Shown one piece after another: positions 44,804 through 54,193 of a stretch of 64,000 nt of DNA. Under the pieces are notes generated by a model. That model searched no databases. It was not told the origin of the DNA and worked only from the letters and a program-made list of their open reading frames with translations. The DNA lies in the NCBI GenBank assembly GCA_013359265.1, contig JABWCD010000020.1, positions 1 through 64,000 on the forward strand, read 5' to 3'. The stretch is from Candidatus Hydrogenedentota bacterium (GTDB lineage: Bacteria > Hydrogenedentota > Hydrogenedentia > Hydrogenedentales > SLHB01). A program made the position numbers and the translations under genes. The stretch's first letter is position 1, and every line of letters begins with the position of its first letter.

Positions 44804-45940
44804 ATGGGCATGGCCGAGATGCGGCGCGATATCGAATACCTCGCGGGGAATCTTGCGCACCGCGGCGCAAGCACGGAAAGCGAGCGTACGGCGGCGGAGT
44901 ACATTCGCGAACGGTTCTCGGTGCATACGCCGAATACGGAGCTTGACGACTTCTTCGCGATCGAGAGTCCGTGGCTGCTGTTTTCGTCGTATTACGGTGA
45001 ATTCCTCATTGTCGCGCTGCTTGCTTTTTGGCAACCGTGGTTTGCGTTTGGGTACGGTGCGGTCGTGTCCACGCTATATCTGCTCGAGTTTTCGGGGTAC
45101 CGCGTGTTGGCGTTGATTCTTCCGCAGTATGAAACGCAAAACGTCGTGGCGCGCATTCTCGGCGACCGCCCGAAGAAGCTGTTCGTCATCACGGCGCATT
45201 ACGACACGCCGAAATTCAGCGCGGTGACGTCGCCGCAGTTTCAGCCGTGGCTGCGCGCCATGCACCTTGTTGTGTTGGCCTGCATGCTCGCGGTACTGGC
45301 AACGTGCGCGGCCGAGGCGCTTGGCGTCACCGGCAGCGAAGGGCATCGCTACGACCTCGTCATTCGCTGGTGCGCGGTGACGACGCTGCTGTGCGCGGCG
45401 GTTGCTTTGTTTACGTGCGAGTATTCCGGCGAGTTTACGCGCGGCGCGAGCGACAATGCGTCGGGTGTAGCCGTGCTGCTCGACCTGGCGCAGCGCCTCA
45501 CGCAGAACCGGATCGACGAGGCAGACATCTGGCTCGTCGCTACCGGCAGCAAGGAAACGTGGCTGAGCGGTATGCGTCATTTTATGGCGACGCACCAAAT
45601 CGACAAAGCGAACACCTACTTCCTTAACGTCGACCACGTCGGATCGGGCGAACTGCACTACGTTACCGGCGAAGGGTTGCTGCAACAATTCTCCGGCGAC
45701 CGAGACATGCTGCACGCAGCCGTCAAAGAAGCGCCGCAGCACAATGCGACGCCGTTGGTATGGCGCGGGCTGCCTTCCGATGCGTTCCTGCCGATGTCGC
45801 GCGGGTACAAGGCAATGAGCATTACCGCCACCGCCGGCGACCACACCTACGAAGACGACAGCGACCGGGCCGGGTCCATCGACTACGCGACGGTGACGGC
45901 CGCCGCAAGCTACGCCGAAGCAATCCTGCGGCGCCTCTGA
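44804..45940 (+). CDS. membrane M28-like peptidase, catalytic Glu replaced
   Basis: A 378-residue protein with an M28 zinc-peptidase fold split by membrane segments. Metal ligands: H132 and D134 (HYDT), D217 (SDNASGVA), E251, a later Asp in VDHVGSG and the terminal His in GDHTYEDD. In active members the segment is GxEE; here it is SKET (K250 in place of the catalytic Glu). Hydrophobic segments at 60-105, 152-170 and 186-205 are unusual for M28. It may be an inactive, membrane-embedded relative or a non-peptidase. Translated 2 nt after ald. Confidence 0.75.
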   Translation: MGMAEMRRDIEYLAGNLAHRGASTESERTAAEYIRERFSVHTPNTELDDFFAIESPWLLFSSYYGEFLIVALLAFWQPWFAFGYGAVVSTLYLLEFSGYRVLALILPQYETQNVVARILGDRPKKLFVITAHYDTPKFSAVTSPQFQPWLRAMHLVVLACMLAVLATCAAEALGVTGSEGHRYDLVIRWCAVTTLLCAAVALFTCEYSGEFTRGASDNASGVAVLLDLAQRLTQNRIDEADIWLVATGSKETWLSGMRHFMATHQIDKANTYFLNVDHVGSGELHYVTGEGLLQQFSGDRDMLHAAVKEAPQHNATPLVWRGLPSDAFLPMSRGYKAMSITATAGDHTYEDDSDRAGSIDYATVTAAASYAEAILRRL

Positions 45941-46086
45941 TAGGTTGCTGCGCCTGCTCCCGCGCCGGGCGGAAGTTTGGCGCTTACCCCGCCTCGCCGG
46001 GTCCAGATGCATCAGCCAGACACGCAGGATAGCTTTATTCATATTTCTCATACTTCGACCCCGCTGGGGAGGGTCGGACAGCCCAA

Positions 46087-46108
46087 TTTAACCTTGTCCT
46101 AACATTGA
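46087..46108 (+). promoter_or_regulatory. putative Pho box upstream of phoB
   Basis: TAACCTTG at 46089-46096 and TAACATTG at 46100-46107 are direct repeats 11 bp apart, the spacing of PhoB/PhoP half-sites. The element lies 30-40 nt before a TATACT (46141-46146). It suggests autoregulation by phosphate limitation. The 218-nt gap 45941-46158 holds nothing else. Confidence 0.5.
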
Positions 46109-46158
46109 ATTGTTAGCGTGCCATGCGGACGGGGCCGGATTATACTAAGGAAAGACTT

Positions 46159-46845
46159 ATGGCACGCGAACATATTTTGGTGGTCGATGACGAAGAGGAC
46201 ATTCTAGAACTGGTGCGGTACAACCTGGAAAAATCGGGGTACCGCGTGACGTGCGCGGCGACCGGCGGCGACGCGGTGAAAGCGGCGCGCAGCGGCGTGC
46301 CCGACCTGGTGGTGCTCGACCTCATGTTGCCGGGGTTGGACGGACTGGAAGTGTGCACGTTGCTGAAGAACGATCCGAAGACCCGGGATGCCGCCATCGT
46401 TATGCTGACCGCGCGCGGCGAGGAGCCGGACATCGTCCGCGGACTGGAACTTGGCGCGGACGATTACGTAACGAAGCCCTTCAGCCCGCGTATTTTACTT
46501 GCGCGCGTTCAGGCGGTGTTGCGCAGGCGTGAGGCCGAAGCGAAAGAGAAGGATGCGGTACTCCACGTGCATGAACTTGTCATCCATCCCGGCCGCCATG
46601 AGGTCTCGGTCAACGGCAAGCCGCTCGACCTAACGTTCACGGAGTTTCGCCTGCTGCATTACCTGGCCCGCCGGCCCGGCTGGGTGTTCACGCGATCGCA
46701 AATCGTGGACGCCGTCCGCGGAGAAGGTTATGCAGTGACGGATCGTGCGGTAGACGTTCAGATCGTCGGGCTGCGCAAGAAGCTCGGCGCGTACGGACAT
46801 TACGTCGAGACGGTCCGCGGCGTCGGATACCGGATGAAGGAGTAA
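46159..46845 (+). CDS. phoB: phosphate regulon response regulator
   Basis: A 228-residue OmpR/PhoB-type regulator. Receiver domain with acidic pocket D10/D11, phosphoacceptor D54 (VVLDLMLPG), TARGEE switch Thr and K104 (TKPFSP). A winged-helix output domain follows (LTFTEFRLLHYLARRPG, VDVQIVGLRKKL, VRGVGYRM). ATG 46159 was chosen because AAGGAAAG precedes it and the receiver starts there; an upstream in-frame ATG at 46123 adds nothing conserved. phoR follows 8 nt later. Confidence 0.94.
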   Translation: MAREHILVVDDEEDILELVRYNLEKSGYRVTCAATGGDAVKAARSGVPDLVVLDLMLPGLDGLEVCTLLKNDPKTRDAAIVMLTARGEEPDIVRGLELGADDYVTKPFSPRILLARVQAVLRRREAEAKEKDAVLHVHELVIHPGRHEVSVNGKPLDLTFTEFRLLHYLARRPGWVFTRSQIVDAVRGEGYAVTDRAVDVQIVGLRKKLGAYGHYVETVRGVGYRMKE

Positions 46846-46853
46846 GCGAGCGC

Positions 46854-48656
46854 GTGGCACGCAAGCGCCTCATATGGCAGTTGTTCCCGCTCTTCATACT
46901 GGTGAGTCTTGGCTCGCTCGCTACCGCCGGCCTGTACGCGACGCAGACGCTGAAGCAATCATACTTGAGCCGGTCGATTGCGGACTTGGAGGCGCGCGCG
47001 CGGCTGCTCGAAGCTGTCCTTTCGGATTCCATTCAGCGGGACGAGTTTGTCAAGCTCCAGGAGCGATGCACCGAACTTGGCAGGGTATCCTCGACCCGCA
47101 TTACGGTAATTGCGCCGTCGGGCGAAGTCGTCGCCGACTCGGAGGCCGACCCAAAGACGCTGGAAAACCACGGCAGCCGGCCGGAAGTGCGCACGGCCTT
47201 GGCTGGCGGCGTTGGAACGTCGGACCGCGCGAGCAGCACAACGCACGCCCCGACAATCTACGTCGCGATTCCCGTGAAAGATGAGGAAGGAATTCGCGGG
47301 GTCATTCGCGTCGCCGTGCCGAAGTTCACGTACCTCGGCGTGCTTGTGTCAAATGCGTTTCCTCTCGGCGTGGGTACGTTGTTGGTATTGTCGTTGGTGG
47401 CGCTATTGAGTCTTGCCGCGTCACGCCGCATCACCGACCCAATCGATTCGCTGCGAAAGGGCGCGGAACGGTTTGCGCGCGGCGAACTCGTCGCGCGGTT
47501 GCGCGCCGCGGATTCCGCGGAGGTGACGCAGCTTGCGGAAGCCATGAACACGATGGCGGCGCAACTCGAGGAACGCATCCGCGCGGCCGAAGGGCAGCGC
47601 AACGAACTTGAAGCCGTGTTCGCAAGCATGGTCGAGGGCGTGTTGGCAGTCGATACGCACGAGCGCGTCATCAACATAAACGCCGCCGCGTGCGCCATGT
47701 TCGACATTTCGCGGGACAAGGCGCTGGGACGCGACTTGCGCGAGGTCATTCGCAACGCGGACCTCCACGAGTTCGTCGCCGTGACGCTGCGCAGCAGCGG
47801 GTCCCGCGAGGCGGACATTACGCTGCTTCACCCCGGCGAGCAACAGGTGCGCCTGCACGGATCGCCGCTGAAGGACGCCGTGCGGCGGAACATCGGGTGC
47901 GTCATTGTCCTGCACGATGTCACCGCGATCAACCGCCTGGAATCCGCGCGCCGCGATTTCGTCGCGAACGTCTCGCACGAACTCAAGACGCCGATTACGT
48001 CAATCAAGGGATTTGTCGAGACCCTGCTTGACGGTGCACTGGACGACCACGATTCCGCGCGGCGATTTCTTGCAACGATCGGCAAGCAAGCATCGCGGCT
48101 CGACGCGCTTATCGAGGACTTGCTGAAGCTGTCGCGCGTTGAACAGGAAGGCGAGCGTGGCGCCATCGAACTTCACGACGGACAAATACAGGACATACTC
48201 GAGTCCGCCGTGCAGAACTGCGGCGTCCGTGCGCTGGCGAAGGACGTGCGTATTCTCTTGAACGCGGAACCCAATCTGTTCGTCCGGCGCAATCCCGAAT
48301 TGTTGCAGACCGCGATCGAGAACCTCCTCGACAACGCCGTCAAGTACAGCGAGGAGGGGACCGAGGTCGACGTTTCGGCAGTCCGCGACAACGGGACGGT
48401 TACCATCAGTGTGCGCGACCAAGGGTGCGGCATCGAGCGGCAACACCTGCCGCGAATCTTCGAACGGTTCTACAGGGTGGACAAGGCCCGCAGTCGGAAA
48501 CTTGGCGGCACAGGACTCGGGCTCGCGATTGTCAAGCACATCGTTCGCGTCCACGGGGGTCAGACGTCGGTGGATAGCGCGCCCCAGAAAGGGAGTGTAT
48601 TCTCGATTCATCTGCCCGAAATTCACCTCGAACAGCAGACCCGAAACGTTGTGTAA
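46854..48656 (+). CDS. phoR: phosphate regulon sensor histidine kinase
   Basis: A 600-residue membrane kinase. TM1 (about 8-29) is followed by a periplasmic domain (30-160), TM2 (168-189), HAMP (190-243), PAS (252-362), a DHp H-box SHELKTP with H375, and a catalytic domain with N-box LDNAVKYS and G-boxes. The large periplasmic domain and PAS make it longer than E. coli PhoR (431 residues) but like many bacterial PhoR/WalK kinases. It probably senses the state of the downstream PstSCAB-PhoU complex. GTG start. Confidence 0.93.
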   Translation: MARKRLIWQLFPLFILVSLGSLATAGLYATQTLKQSYLSRSIADLEARARLLEAVLSDSIQRDEFVKLQERCTELGRVSSTRITVIAPSGEVVADSEADPKTLENHGSRPEVRTALAGGVGTSDRASSTTHAPTIYVAIPVKDEEGIRGVIRVAVPKFTYLGVLVSNAFPLGVGTLLVLSLVALLSLAASRRITDPIDSLRKGAERFARGELVARLRAADSAEVTQLAEAMNTMAAQLEERIRAAEGQRNELEAVFASMVEGVLAVDTHERVININAAACAMFDISRDKALGRDLREVIRNADLHEFVAVTLRSSGSREADITLLHPGEQQVRLHGSPLKDAVRRNIGCVIVLHDVTAINRLESARRDFVANVSHELKTPITSIKGFVETLLDGALDDHDSARRFLATIGKQASRLDALIEDLLKLSRVEQEGERGAIELHDGQIQDILESAVQNCGVRALAKDVRILLNAEPNLFVRRNPELLQTAIENLLDNAVKYSEEGTEVDVSAVRDNGTVTISVRDQGCGIERQHLPRIFERFYRVDKARSRKLGGTGLGLAIVKHIVRVHGGQTSVDSAPQKGSVFSIHLPEIHLEQQTRNVV

Positions 48657-48669
48657 CCATATATGGTTA
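48654..48669. promoter_or_regulatory. 16-bp perfect palindrome at the phoR stop
   Basis: TAACCATATATGGTTA overlaps the phoR stop codon (48654-48656). A second TGGTTAA occurs at 48683-48689. It could be a regulator-binding site in the phoR-pstS gap (48657-48796) or a chance AT-rich symmetry. Confidence 0.4.
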
Positions 48670-48723
48670 AATGGCTTATTGTTGGTTAATTCACCCACCG
48701 CCCCTCGATTATCACCGAATCGG

Positions 48724-48745
48724 CTAACACAACCCTAATACTTCT
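48724..48745 (+). promoter_or_regulatory. putative Pho box upstream of pstS
   Basis: CTAACACAACC (48724-48734) and CTAATACTTCT (48735-48745) form two 11-bp repeats beginning CTAA, matching the half-site spacing seen in front of phoB (TAACCTTG/TAACATTG). Located about 50 nt before the pstS start. Confidence 0.45.
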
Positions 48746-48796
48746 CCGGTAGGGTCTACGTCCGGGAGAGCGCAGGACAAGAGGAGAAGTTCGCCA

Positions 48797-49702
48797 ATGC
48801 CTCGGTTGAGATTAAGGGTAGGGGTCTGCCTACTCGCCGTTGCCTCCCTTGCCAATCTTGCTGGTTGCAGTCCCAAACAGGAAAGACCCGCCGGGGGCGC
48901 CGGTGCGGCTGGCTCGGCGAAGTCAGGGTCGATGTCGCTGAACATCAAGGGCAGCGACACCATGGTCCATCTCTTGACTGCGTGGGCGGATGCCTTCATG
49001 AAGACTCACCCGGAGGCGAAAATCTCGGTGACCGGCGGCGGCTCTGGCACCGGCATAGCGGCCCTGCTAAACGGCACGACCGATATCTGCGCGTCCTCAC
49101 GCGATTTGAATGAGGATGAACGGCAGACCGCCGAATCGAAGGGGCTGGCATTACAGGACATGGCGGTCGCGCGGGATGCGTTGTCAATCGTAGTGAATCC
49201 GCAAAATCCCATCGCCGAACTAACGCTGGACCAGATTGCAGCCATTTATACGGGATCGGTCACAAATTGGTCGGAGGTGGGTGGGCCTGACGAAACCATC
49301 GTTGTCGCATCGCGCGAGTCAAGTTCCGGCACATACATGTTTTTTCAGGAGCACGTGCTGAAGACGAAGGATTACGCCGCCGGCGCGCTGTTGCTGCCGG
49401 CCACGTCGGCGATTGTGCAGACGGTGTCCGACGCCAAAGGGGCGATTGGCTACGTGGGGCTGGGGTACGCGCACGAAGCGGGCGCGAAGGTAAAGAGCCT
49501 TGGTGTGAAAGCGGCCGTGGATGCGCCCGCGGTAATGCCGAGCAACGAAAGCGTTTTGAGTGGTGCGTACTCCGTTTCGAGACCCCTGTTTCTCGTCGTC
49601 TCGAGAGAACCCGCCGGTGCCACGAAAGACTTCATCGATTTCTGTTTGTCCGATGAGGGCCAGGCGATTGTCGAGGACAACGGTTACGTGAGCGTGAAAT
49701 AG
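48797..49702 (+). CDS. pstS: phosphate ABC transporter substrate-binding lipoprotein
   Basis: A 301-residue periplasmic phosphate binder. Lipoprotein signal with lipidated Cys24 (LAGC). Phosphate-contact loops: KGSDTMV, GGSGTG (Ser-Gly-Thr), SSRDLN and SRESSSGTYMFFQ; YVGLGYA also fits PstS of the PhnD/PBP-like class. Membrane-anchored in the periplasm. First gene of pstSCAB-phoU; AGAGGAGAAG precedes the start. Confidence 0.95.
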   Translation: MPRLRLRVGVCLLAVASLANLAGCSPKQERPAGGAGAAGSAKSGSMSLNIKGSDTMVHLLTAWADAFMKTHPEAKISVTGGGSGTGIAALLNGTTDICASSRDLNEDERQTAESKGLALQDMAVARDALSIVVNPQNPIAELTLDQIAAIYTGSVTNWSEVGGPDETIVVASRESSSGTYMFFQEHVLKTKDYAAGALLLPATSAIVQTVSDAKGAIGYVGLGYAHEAGAKVKSLGVKAAVDAPAVMPSNESVLSGAYSVSRPLFLVVSREPAGATKDFIDFCLSDEGQAIVEDNGYVSVK

Positions 49703-50578
49703 ATGTCGTTTCGTCACATCCAAGATCGCGGCGTGAAGCACGTGCTGCTTGCGGGGGCGTCCGTGAGCATCGTTGTTGTTGCGCTGATCTTTTTGTTCCT
49801 GTTCCGGGAGGCCGTTCCCTTCACAAGTGAACCCGGCCTGGGCCAGTTCATCGGCGAACGGTGGCGGCCTACGTCGATGCAGCAGGTCGGTTTCGGTTTG
49901 TTACCGCTGATTACCGGGTCGGCGATGGTGACGCTGCTTGCGACGCTGATCGCGATTCCGTTCGGCGTGCTTGGCGCGGTCTACATCGCCGAAATCGCCG
50001 GGCCCCGCGAGCGCGAAATTCTGAAACCGTTCATCGAGATGATCGCGGCGATACCGTCCGTGGTGTTGGGGTTCTTCGGTCTTGTCGTGTTGGCGCCGTT
50101 GGTGAAAACCCTGTTCGGGCTGCCGATTGGGCTCACCGGGATAACGGGCGCGTTGCTGCTTGCGTTCATGGCGGTGCCGACGATCATGTCGATCTCCGAG
50201 GATGCGATTCGCAGCGTGCCGCGATCCTACATCGACGCGTCGCTGGCGCTGGGCGCCAACCGCATTCAGACGATTTTCAAGGTCGTTGTCCCTGCGGCGA
50301 TGTCCGGGATCATTGCGAGCATCATGCTGGGAATGGGGCGTGTCGTCGGCGAAACGATGGCGGTGATTATGGTGACCGGCAACGCGGTGCAGTTCACGTT
50401 TTCGCCGCTGGTCCCGATTCGTACGATGACCGCGACCATTGCCGCGGAGATGGGCGAGGTGACCAACGGGAGCGCGCACTACCAAGCGCTGTTTTGGGTG
50501 GGAATCGTGCTGCTATTCGTTACGTTCGCGATCAACCTCGTGGCGCTGCGCGTGCTGAAGTCGTACGGGAGAGCATGA
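49703..50578 (+). CDS. pstC: phosphate ABC transporter permease PstC
   Basis: A 291-residue inner-membrane permease with six transmembrane segments and a BPD_transp_1 core. Conserved EAA-type loop: [29 protein letters not shown]. It starts the base after the pstS stop. The stop overlaps the pstA start (ATGA), so translation is coupled. Forms the channel with PstA. Confidence 0.95.
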   Translation: MSFRHIQDRGVKHVLLAGASVSIVVVALIFLFLFREAVPFTSEPGLGQFIGERWRPTSMQQVGFGLLPLITGSAMVTLLATLIAIPFGVLGAVYIAEIAGPREREILKPFIEMIAAIPSVVLGFFGLVVLAPLVKTLFGLPIGLTGITGALLLAFMAVPTIMSISEDAIRSVPRSYIDASLALGANRIQTIFKVVVPAAMSGIIASIMLGMGRVVGETMAVIMVTGNAVQFTFSPLVPIRTMTATIAAEMGEVTNGSAHYQALFWVGIVLLFVTFAINLVALRVLKSYGRA

Positions 50579-51423
50579 GCATGTCGACGTACACCGAGAA
50601 GACCGCGTTCTTCGCGTTGCGCGCGATTACCTATCTCGTTGTCGGTGTGGTCGGATACATCGTGTTGGATGTCCTGATAAAGGGCATCGGCGTGATCAAC
50701 TGGTCGTTCCTCACGTCGAACCCGGACGGCGCGGGTGGCGGAATTTTTCCCGCTATCGTCGGTACGCTGTATCTCGTGCTCGGCACCATCGTCGTCGCGC
50801 TGCCGTTGGGAATGGCGAGCGCCATCTACCTCACCGAATACGCCAAACAAGGACGCTTCACGAGCGCCATACGACTGGCGATCGTTACGCTGGCGGGCGT
50901 TCCCTCCATCGTTTTTGGATTGTTTGGGCTTGGAATGTTTGTATTGTTCTTCGGGTTCGGAACGAGCATTCTCGCGGGCAGTTTCACGCTTGCCTGCATG
51001 ATACTGCCCACAATCATCGTCTCCAGCGAGGAAGCGCTTCGCGCCGTGCCGCCGACGTTGCGCGACGCAAGCCTGGCCCTCGGCGCGACAAAGTGGGAGA
51101 CCATCCGCAAGAGCGTGCTGCCCTACGCAATTCCGGGAATGATGACCGGCAGCATCCTCGGCATCGGGCGTGCGGCGGGGGAGACGGCGCCCATCCTGTT
51201 TACGGTCGCGGTGTTTTCGCGGCCGGACCTGCCGCGATCGGTCTTCGACGATGCAATGGCGTTGCCGTACCACCTCTACGTCTTGGCAACGCAATTCCCC
51301 GATGCGGACGCAGCGCGCCCCACGGCGTACGGGACGGCGCTGGTGCTGCTGCTTCTGGTCCTCGGCCTTAACACAGGCGCGATCGTTCTTCGAAGTCACT
51401 TCAGGAGACGCAACAAATGGTGA
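50575..51423 (+). CDS. pstA: phosphate ABC transporter permease PstA
   Basis: A 282-residue permease with six transmembrane segments. EAA loop [28 protein letters not shown]; second family block [17 protein letters not shown] chose ATG 50575 in the ATGA overlap; ATG 50581 is an alternative two codons later. The end overlaps pstB by 7 nt. Confidence 0.95.
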   Translation: MSMSTYTEKTAFFALRAITYLVVGVVGYIVLDVLIKGIGVINWSFLTSNPDGAGGGIFPAIVGTLYLVLGTIVVALPLGMASAIYLTEYAKQGRFTSAIRLAIVTLAGVPSIVFGLFGLGMFVLFFGFGTSILAGSFTLACMILPTIIVSSEEALRAVPPTLRDASLALGATKWETIRKSVLPYAIPGMMTGSILGIGRAAGETAPILFTVAVFSRPDLPRSVFDDAMALPYHLYVLATQFPDADAARPTAYGTALVLLLLVLGLNTGAIVLRSHFRRRNKW

Positions 51424-52229
51424 TCAACATGCCAGCAGCATTTTCATTGGAAAAACACGCTACGCCGGTGGAATTTCGGCCCAAAGTCGAAACGAAACAC
51501 CTCAATTTCTATTACGGCGCGACGCAGGCGTTATTCGACATCAACATCACGATTCCCGCGAATCACGTCACGGCGCTGATTGGCCCGTCCGGGTGCGGCA
51601 AGTCGACATTCCTTCGCACACTGAACCGGATGAACGACACAATTGACGGGACGCGAATCGAGGGTTCGATTACGATCGACAAGCAGGACATCTATCGAAA
51701 CGGTACGGATGTTGTGAGCCTGCGCAAACGGGTTGGAATGGTATTTCAAAAGTCGAACCCGTTTCCGAAGCCCATTTTTGAAAACGTCGCGTACGGGCCG
51801 AGAATCCACGGAATTCGGGACTCCAATGTCCTCGAAGAGTTGGTCGAACAAAGCCTGAAACGCGCCGGGCTGTGGGACGAAGTGAAGGACCGGCTGCACC
51901 GGAACGCGCTGGACCTTTCCGGCGGGCAGCAGCAGCGCCTGTGCATCGCCCGCGCGTTGGCGGTCGATCCCGAGATTCTCTTGATGGACGAACCCGCTTC
52001 GGCGCTCGACCCGCGCGCCACCGTCCGCATCGAGGACCTGATCAGCGAGTTGCGATCCGACTACACCATCGTTATCGTAACGCACAACATGCAGCAGGCC
52101 GCGCGCGTGTCGGACTATACGGCGTTTTTCATGGAAGGCCACTTGGTCGAGTTCGACGACACCGAAAAGCTTTTCACGAAGCCGGCAAGGAAGCAAACGG
52201 AAGACTACGTTACCGGCCGCTTCGGATAG
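51417..52229 (+). CDS. pstB: phosphate ABC transporter ATPase PstB
   Basis: A 270-residue ABC ATPase. Walker [10 protein letters not shown] (56-64), Q-loop [10 protein letters not shown], signature LSGGQQQR, Walker [15 protein letters not shown]-loop [14 protein letters not shown]. The PstB-specific [16 protein letters not shown] segment is present. It energises PstCA, and its activity is sensed through PhoU and PhoR. Confidence 0.97.
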   Translation: MVINMPAAFSLEKHATPVEFRPKVETKHLNFYYGATQALFDINITIPANHVTALIGPSGCGKSTFLRTLNRMNDTIDGTRIEGSITIDKQDIYRNGTDVVSLRKRVGMVFQKSNPFPKPIFENVAYGPRIHGIRDSNVLEELVEQSLKRAGLWDEVKDRLHRNALDLSGGQQQRLCIARALAVDPEILLMDEPASALDPRATVRIEDLISELRSDYTIVIVTHNMQQAARVSDYTAFFMEGHLVEFDDTEKLFTKPARKQTEDYVTGRFG

Positions 52230-52250
52230 GTACCGGAAAGGCCGTGACCG

Positions 52251-52940
52251 TTGGCACTACACTTTCTGCGCGAAATTGATCGCCTCAAGAAGCAACTCCT
52301 CTCGTTAAGCGCGCTCGTCGAAGAAAGTGTCGCAAAGGCCGTGTCCGCGGTCCGCGACCGCGACCGGAATCTTGCCCGGCAGGTCATCGAAAACGACTTG
52401 CGCATCGACGCGCTCGATATCGACATCGAAGAGGAATGTCAGAAAATCCTCGCGCTGCATCAGCCCGTCGCGCACGACCTTCGGTTCATTATTGCCGTGA
52501 TTAAGATCAACGGCACGCTCGAACATATTGGCGATTGCGCCGTAAACATTGCCGAGCGCGCGCTCTTTCTGTGCGACGAGGAACATCTCGATATTCCCTT
52601 CGACTTCACCGGAATGGCGGAGAAGGCGCGCGATATGCTGCGCCTCGCGCTGGACGCGCTTGTCAACCAGGACGATGGTCTCGCATATCAAGTCATCGCC
52701 GCCGATGACGAGGTGGACCTCATCAACCGCGAGATGTACGGACAGGTCAAGGACGGTATTCGTAAACATCCCGAACAACTGGAGTCGTTGATCCACCTGC
52801 TTAGCATATCGCGCCACGTCGAACGCATTGCCGATCTCGCGTCACACATCGCGGAAGAGGTCATTTATTACGTGAAGGGCGATATCGTCCGCCACAAGAC
52901 CGAGCAGTTTCGTCCGCATGTCGAAGACGGCGCAGAATGA
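52251..52940 (+). CDS. phoU: phosphate transport regulator PhoU
   Basis: A 229-residue protein with two copies of a three-helix bundle. Each carries the metal-cluster motif E/DxxxD: DIEEECQKILALHQPVAHDLRFI and HIGDCAVNIAERA in the first; DDEVDLINREMYG and HVERIADLASHIAEEV in the second. TTG start at 52251, 21 nt after pstB. It links PstB to PhoR to silence the regulon when phosphate is plentiful. Confidence 0.95.
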   Translation: MALHFLREIDRLKKQLLSLSALVEESVAKAVSAVRDRDRNLARQVIENDLRIDALDIDIEEECQKILALHQPVAHDLRFIIAVIKINGTLEHIGDCAVNIAERALFLCDEEHLDIPFDFTGMAEKARDMLRLALDALVNQDDGLAYQVIAADDEVDLINREMYGQVKDGIRKHPEQLESLIHLLSISRHVERIADLASHIAEEVIYYVKGDIVRHKTEQFRPHVEDGAE

Positions 52941-54070
52941 CGCGATTCCGAGTCGCCATTGCGGCCCTACTTGTCCTTTCATATTCGATCCGCGCGGAAG
53001 TTGCGCCAACACCGCGTGACGTTTCCGCCGAACTCAGGACCATCGTCGTACAGAACGACGTGCCCGCGCTTTTTGTCGGCGTTGTGAACGAGAGTGGCCT
53101 CGTCGCACTGGGGGCAGCGGGCGTGCGGCGCAAAGGTTCACCGTACCCGGTCTCCGTCGACGACAAGATTCACTTGGGATCGTGCACGAAAGCCATGACC
53201 GCCACGCTCGTTGCAGCGCTGGTTGAAGAGGGCGTGATGACCTGGAACGACACGGTCAGTGGCGCATTTCCCGAATTGGTTAGGTCCATGCACTCAAAGT
53301 GGAAGTCCGTCGACGTCACGGAACTGTTGACGCATTCCAGCGGCGCGCCAACCGATCTGAACTTTGACGGACTGTGGGAGCGGCTCTGGAACTCGCGCGA
53401 CGCGCCAAAGCAACAGCGCCTGGAACTGGTGCGCGGCGTTACGTCGCGCGCACCCGAAGCACCGCCGGGAACGAAATACATCTACTCGAATGCGGGTTTC
53501 GCCATTGCCGGCGCGATCGCGGAACACGCGGCCGGCGCACCATATGAAGACCTCATGCATGATCGTCTGTTCAAGCCGCTGGGAATGACGAGCGCCGGGT
53601 TTGGCGCTCCCGGAACACCGGACCGCGTCGACCAGCCGCGCGGCCACACCGAAGACGGCGACGCCGTCGAGCCGGGCCATGACGCGGACAATCCCGCTGC
53701 GATAGCGCCTGCCGGCACCGTGCATTGCTCGATGGCCGATTGGGCGAAGTTTGTAAAGCTGCATCTCGACGCGGCAATGGGACATCCTCGATTGTTGAAG
53801 GCTGAGACTTTCGCTACATTGCACAGCGCGGTGAACAATTTCCAGCCGCAGTATGCAATGGGGTGGGCGGTGGTCAATCGTGACTGGGCGGGCGGCGAGG
53901 TCTTGACGCACAACGGTTCCAACACCATGTGGTTCTGTGTCGTGTGGGTTGCGCCGCGCATGGGATTCGCGGTCATGGTTGCGTGCAATCAGGGTGGCAA
54001 GAAAGTTCAGAAGGTCGTCGATGACGCAGCCGGGACCTTGATTCGGGAACTTTCTGGCCGGGCGAAGTAG
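52937..54070 (+). CDS. serine beta-lactamase-fold protein (class C type), secreted
   Basis: A 377-residue protein with a signal peptide (MTRFRVAIAALLVLSYSIRA). SxxK at S82-K85 (SCTK), YSN at 183-185 and the third motif HNG near 320 (LTHNGSN) define the beta-lactamase/D-Ala-D-Ala peptidase fold. HNG instead of KTG points to an esterase or peptidase rather than a true beta-lactamase. Its start overlaps the phoU stop (ATGA), so it is translated with the phosphate operon, an unusual partner that may be phosphate-regulated. Confidence 0.88.
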   Translation: MTRFRVAIAALLVLSYSIRAEVAPTPRDVSAELRTIVVQNDVPALFVGVVNESGLVALGAAGVRRKGSPYPVSVDDKIHLGSCTKAMTATLVAALVEEGVMTWNDTVSGAFPELVRSMHSKWKSVDVTELLTHSSGAPTDLNFDGLWERLWNSRDAPKQQRLELVRGVTSRAPEAPPGTKYIYSNAGFAIAGAIAEHAAGAPYEDLMHDRLFKPLGMTSAGFGAPGTPDRVDQPRGHTEDGDAVEPGHDADNPAAIAPAGTVHCSMADWAKFVKLHLDAAMGHPRLLKAETFATLHSAVNNFQPQYAMGWAVVNRDWAGGEVLTHNGSNTMWFCVVWVAPRMGFAVMVACNQGGKKVQKVVDDAAGTLIRELSGRAK

Positions 54071-54193
54071 CCGGACTACCGCCGCAACGTTCACGAGGAA
54101 TCCGGGATAGGCCAGTGTCTTTCACGAATTCGATTCTGTATGATTCCGCCCTTGTGCGGCCTGAATCCTATCGGTAAGAAAGCGACACACTCC

